Shown: in pieces, positions 61,941 to 64,000 of the stretch | Position numbering within the stretch: position 1 is the stretch's first letter | How the letters are laid out: every line of letters begins with the position of its first letter | Source of the DNA: Saccharothrix syringae | Lineage (GTDB): Bacteria; Actinomycetota; Actinomycetes; Mycobacteriales; Pseudonocardiaceae | Assembly: GCF_009498035.1 (NCBI RefSeq) | Contig: NZ_CP034550.1 | Span: forward strand, 7,750,001-7,814,000 | Direction: 5' to 3' | Length of the DNA stretch: 64,000 nucleotides | The notes under the pieces: generated by a model | What the model was told of the DNA's origin: nothing | The model's input: only the letters and a program-made list of their open reading frames with translations | Database searches by the model: none | Program-made: the position numbers and the translations under genes

Positions 61941-63464
61941 TCACGCCGGGAGCGGACCGCCGCACCCGCCGCAGTACGCGGAACCGGTCGGCCACCGCAG
62001 CGCGCACCTCGGGCAGGCCACGCCGGGGCCGGTCGCTCCCGGGCCGGTCGCCCCGAGACCGGTCGCCCCGAGACCGACCACGTCAGGGCCGATCACCCCG
62101 CCCGACCGCGCCGCAGCCGGCCCTGTGACCGACCCTGCGACCGACTCCGACCAGGTGCCGGACAGCGTCGACCCCACGGCGACGGACAGCAGGTCCTCGG
62201 TGGCGAGGCCGTCCCTGACCCGGACCACGCCGTCCTCCGGCCCGCCGACCACCTCGACCAGGCGCAGCAGCCGGGCCAGCACCCTGTGGTTGCCCAGCCG
62301 GGTCGCCAGCGCGACCGCGCGGCCCCAGGCCGCCTCGGTACCGCCCCGGTCGCCCCGGCCGTGCGCCTCGCCGCCCGCCAGCACCGCCCGGCGCAGCTCG
62401 GCCTGCCCGCGGTAGTGCGCGATCCTCGCGTCGGTGCGACTGGAGAGCTCCGGGTCGTCGGTGCGGTGCGCCACCACCGACCGCGCGACGCCCGCCGCGG
62501 TGAACCCGGTGGCGCCCGCCGGGCGCACCGCCAGGTCGACGCGCGCGACGCGGACCTCGCCGTCGCGCGGCAGGGCGGCGGGGTCGACCGAGAGCCGCAG
62601 GTGGTACTCGCGGCTCTCCGCGCCCCAGGAGCCGGTGGTGAACGCGGTGGTCCGCTCGTCGACGGGCTCGCCGCGCAGGTCGGCCTCGGAGGGGTGGATC
62701 TGCCGCAGGAAGTCCAGGCGGCTCGCGGCCGTCGTCCGGACCAGCACGCGCAGCTCCGGCACCAGCTTGCCCATGGCGGCCCGGGTCATGGCGGTGAAGT
62801 CCGCGACCAGGTCGGCGGGCGCGCGGACGGCGTCGGCCGTGCCGTGCAGCGCCTCGGCGACGCGCAGCAGCTCGGTGGGCAGCCAGTCCGCGCCGATGCC
62901 GCGCGCGTCGCAGGTGAACTCCGGGCCGAACTCCGCCAGCACCGCGTCCAGCTCGGCCGCGGGCCGGCTGTTCCGCCCGTCGGTGAGCAGGATGACGTGC
63001 CGCACCGCGGTGGGGTGGTCGCGCAGCAGCCGCCCCGCCAGGGCCAGCCAGGACCCGATGTCCGTGCCACCCGCGGCGGCCAGGCGGTCCACCGCGTCCG
63101 CCGCGGCCCGCCGGGTGCGCGGGCCGGCCACGGCCAGGCCCCGCTCGGGGAACACCTGGCGGGCCCGCTCCGTCCCCTCGACCACGGCGAACAGCGCGCC
63201 GTCGCGCAACGCGCCGACAGCGGCCTTGGTGGCCCGCCGGGCCGCGCGCATCTTGGTGTCCGGTTTGGACATCGAACCCGAGCAGTCGACCAGGATCACC
63301 TGCGCCACCTCGGGTTCGGCGCCGGGGGCCACCCGACCGCGCGCCGTCACCACGAGCGCGGCGTGCACCTCCCGGTCCGCCGGCGACAGGTACGGGTTCT
63401 GGCTGACCAGCAGGTCGAAGTCGGTCCGGTGCGCCACGCTCTCCACGGTGTCCCTGGTCTCCAC
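61941..63464 (-). CDS. vWA-domain protein with C-terminal zinc ribbon
   Basis: ATG 63464 (METRDTVESVAHRTDFDLLV) leads to a vWA domain with full MIDAS: VAQVILVDCSGSMSKPDTKM, GGTDIGSWLALAGRLL and VILLTDGRNSRPAAELDAVL. Residues about 260-400 are beta-rich then helical; a GLGATGLGATGPGATGP repeat precedes a zinc ribbon CPRCALRWPTGSAYCGGCGG. It lies 21 bases after the PknG gene on the same strand, so the two are co-transcribed. A vWA scaffold binding proteins in the PknG pathway is the most likely role. Confidence 0.9.
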   Translation of the reverse strand: METRDTVESVAHRTDFDLLVSQNPYLSPADREVHAALVVTARGRVAPGAEPEVAQVILVDCSGSMSKPDTKMRAARRATKAAVGALRDGALFAVVEGTERARQVFPERGLAVAGPRTRRAAADAVDRLAAAGGTDIGSWLALAGRLLRDHPTAVRHVILLTDGRNSRPAAELDAVLAEFGPEFTCDARGIGADWLPTELLRVAEALHGTADAVRAPADLVADFTAMTRAAMGKLVPELRVLVRTTAASRLDFLRQIHPSEADLRGEPVDERTTAFTTGSWGAESREYHLRLSVDPAALPRDGEVRVARVDLAVRPAGATGFTAAGVARSVVAHRTDDPELSSRTDARIAHYRGQAELRRAVLAGGEAHGRGDRGGTEAAWGRAVALATRLGNHRVLARLLRLVEVVGGPEDGVVRVRDGLATEDLLSVAVGSTLSGTWSESVAGSVTGPAAARSGGVIGPDVVGLGATGLGATGPGATGPGVACPRCALRWPTGSAYCGGCGGPLPA

Positions 63465-63485
63465 GGTCTCCGGCCTCCGGGGCGG

Positions 63486-64000
63486 TCAGCGGAAGGTGAA
63501 CGGGCGGTGCCGGTTGGCCAGGTCCACCAGGTCGGAGCGCCTGCCCCGGTCGGAGGTCTGCCGCGCGAGCGCGCGGTAGTCGGCCTCCAGCAGCACGCGC
63601 AGGCCGTCCCCCGCCCGGCTCGCCGCGTCGGCGGGCGGCAGCAGGCCGAACCTGGCCTCGTGCACCAGGGTCTCCAGGCGGGTGCGCGACTCCCCGGTCG
63701 GCTCGCCGCCGTCGAGGTGGAGCGAGGTCAGCCGGTCGGCGGCCTCGTCCAGGTCCGCCCCGCTCGGGCGGGCGCCGTCCGGCAGCCTGCCGACGAGCAC
63801 CCGCACCGCGGCGACCCGGGCCGCGTCGTGGTGCCGCGAGACCTCGGGCACCTCATCCAGCAGCGCGACCGCGCCCGCCCGGTCACCCCGCGCCAGGTGC
63901 GCCCGGACCAGCCCGAACACGGCGCTGCCCACCGAGCGGTCCCGCCGCCACACCGCCAGGTGCCAGGGCTCCGCCGCCCCCGGGTCGTCGAGGTGCTCGG
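63486..64000 (-). CDS. pknG: PknG-type Ser/Thr kinase, C-terminal TPR part (gene continues beyond window)
   Basis: The frame is open to the window edge. The visible 171 residues match the TPR domain of PknG: VFGLVRAHLARGDRAGAVAL, LDEVPEVSRHHDAARVAAVR and the terminal SDLVDLANRHRPFTF; PknG proteins end with the same VDLAN..RP motif. The rubredoxin-like and kinase domains must lie beyond 64000. PknG controls glutamate metabolism in mycobacteria through GarA-type FHA proteins. The neighbouring GlnX/GlnH genes on the opposite strand support the identification. Confidence 0.85.
   Translation of the reverse strand, partial: EHLDDPGAAEPWHLAVWRRDRSVGSAVFGLVRAHLARGDRAGAVALLDEVPEVSRHHDAARVAAVRVLVGRLPDGARPSGADLDEAADRLTSLHLDGGEPTGESRTRLETLVHEARFGLLPPADAASRAGDGLRVLLEADYRALARQTSDRGRRSDLVDLANRHRPFTFR

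Overview
The window is about 75% GC with strong G/C third-position bias and frequent GTG starts. It carries a WhiB-like factor, a conservon (sensor ATPase/roadblock/DUF742/GTPase), PknG-GlnX-GlnH genes and secreted plant-polymer hydrolases with Thr-rich linkers. This points to a filamentous actinomycete, most like the Pseudonocardiaceae (Saccharothrix/Actinosynnema type). This is inference from gene content; there is no rRNA or tRNA in the window. I saw no CRISPR array, prophage, transposase or complete biosynthetic cluster.

1-8 kb is a hemicellulose locus: truncated GH27 galactosidase, GH62 arabinofuranosidase (its signal peptide appears split off by a frameshift), GH10-CBM2 xylanase, LacI repressor, and a sugar ABC importer (lipoprotein plus two permeases, no ATPase). 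8-11 kb holds a Tat-exported M15-like protein translationally coupled to a leaderless peptidoglycan-binding/DUF1906 protein. 11-15 kb is a conservon ending in a styrene-monooxygenase-like flavoprotein. 15-19 kb is a large secreted GH92 mannosidase behind a perfect palindrome. 19-24 kb is mostly regulators (B12-type MerR, WhiB, ArsR-like, CGNR with a VOC protein).

24.6-27.4 kb is a compact three-gene operon linked by two ATGA overlaps: a TROVE-like/vWA protein, a His-rich repeat microprotein and an ARPP-like protein with a C-terminal helix-turn-helix. It is a candidate RNA-repair or conflict system. Two tandem PucR regulators follow, one with a Gly/Ala repeat insert. 33-35 kb is a second GH10, fused to a CE4 deacetylase and a cellulose-binding domain, and closely related to the first xylanase. 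35-43 kb contains small metabolic and regulatory pairs, including a MocR regulator with precise direct repeats facing an EamA transporter coupled to a B3/4-domain protein.

43-48 kb has a secreted coiled-coil protein, an AfsR-type SARP, and a membrane-anchored XRE regulator whose external transglycosylase-like domain has Gln where the catalytic Glu is expected, so it may be a muropeptide sensor. 48-57 kb holds a LysE exporter, a nitroreductase, an S9-peptidase/beta-lactamase fusion, four TetR regulators with inverted repeats, a decayed fifth TetR and a secreted SGNH esterase.

57.9-64 kb is an extended PknG-type signalling locus: an unknown 550-residue protein, GlnX-like sensor and GlnH-like lipoprotein on the plus strand, converging with a vWA/zinc-ribbon protein and the PknG C-terminus on the minus strand. 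Amino-acid sensing outside the cell would pass through GlnX to PknG, with the vWA and 550-residue proteins as likely extra partners.
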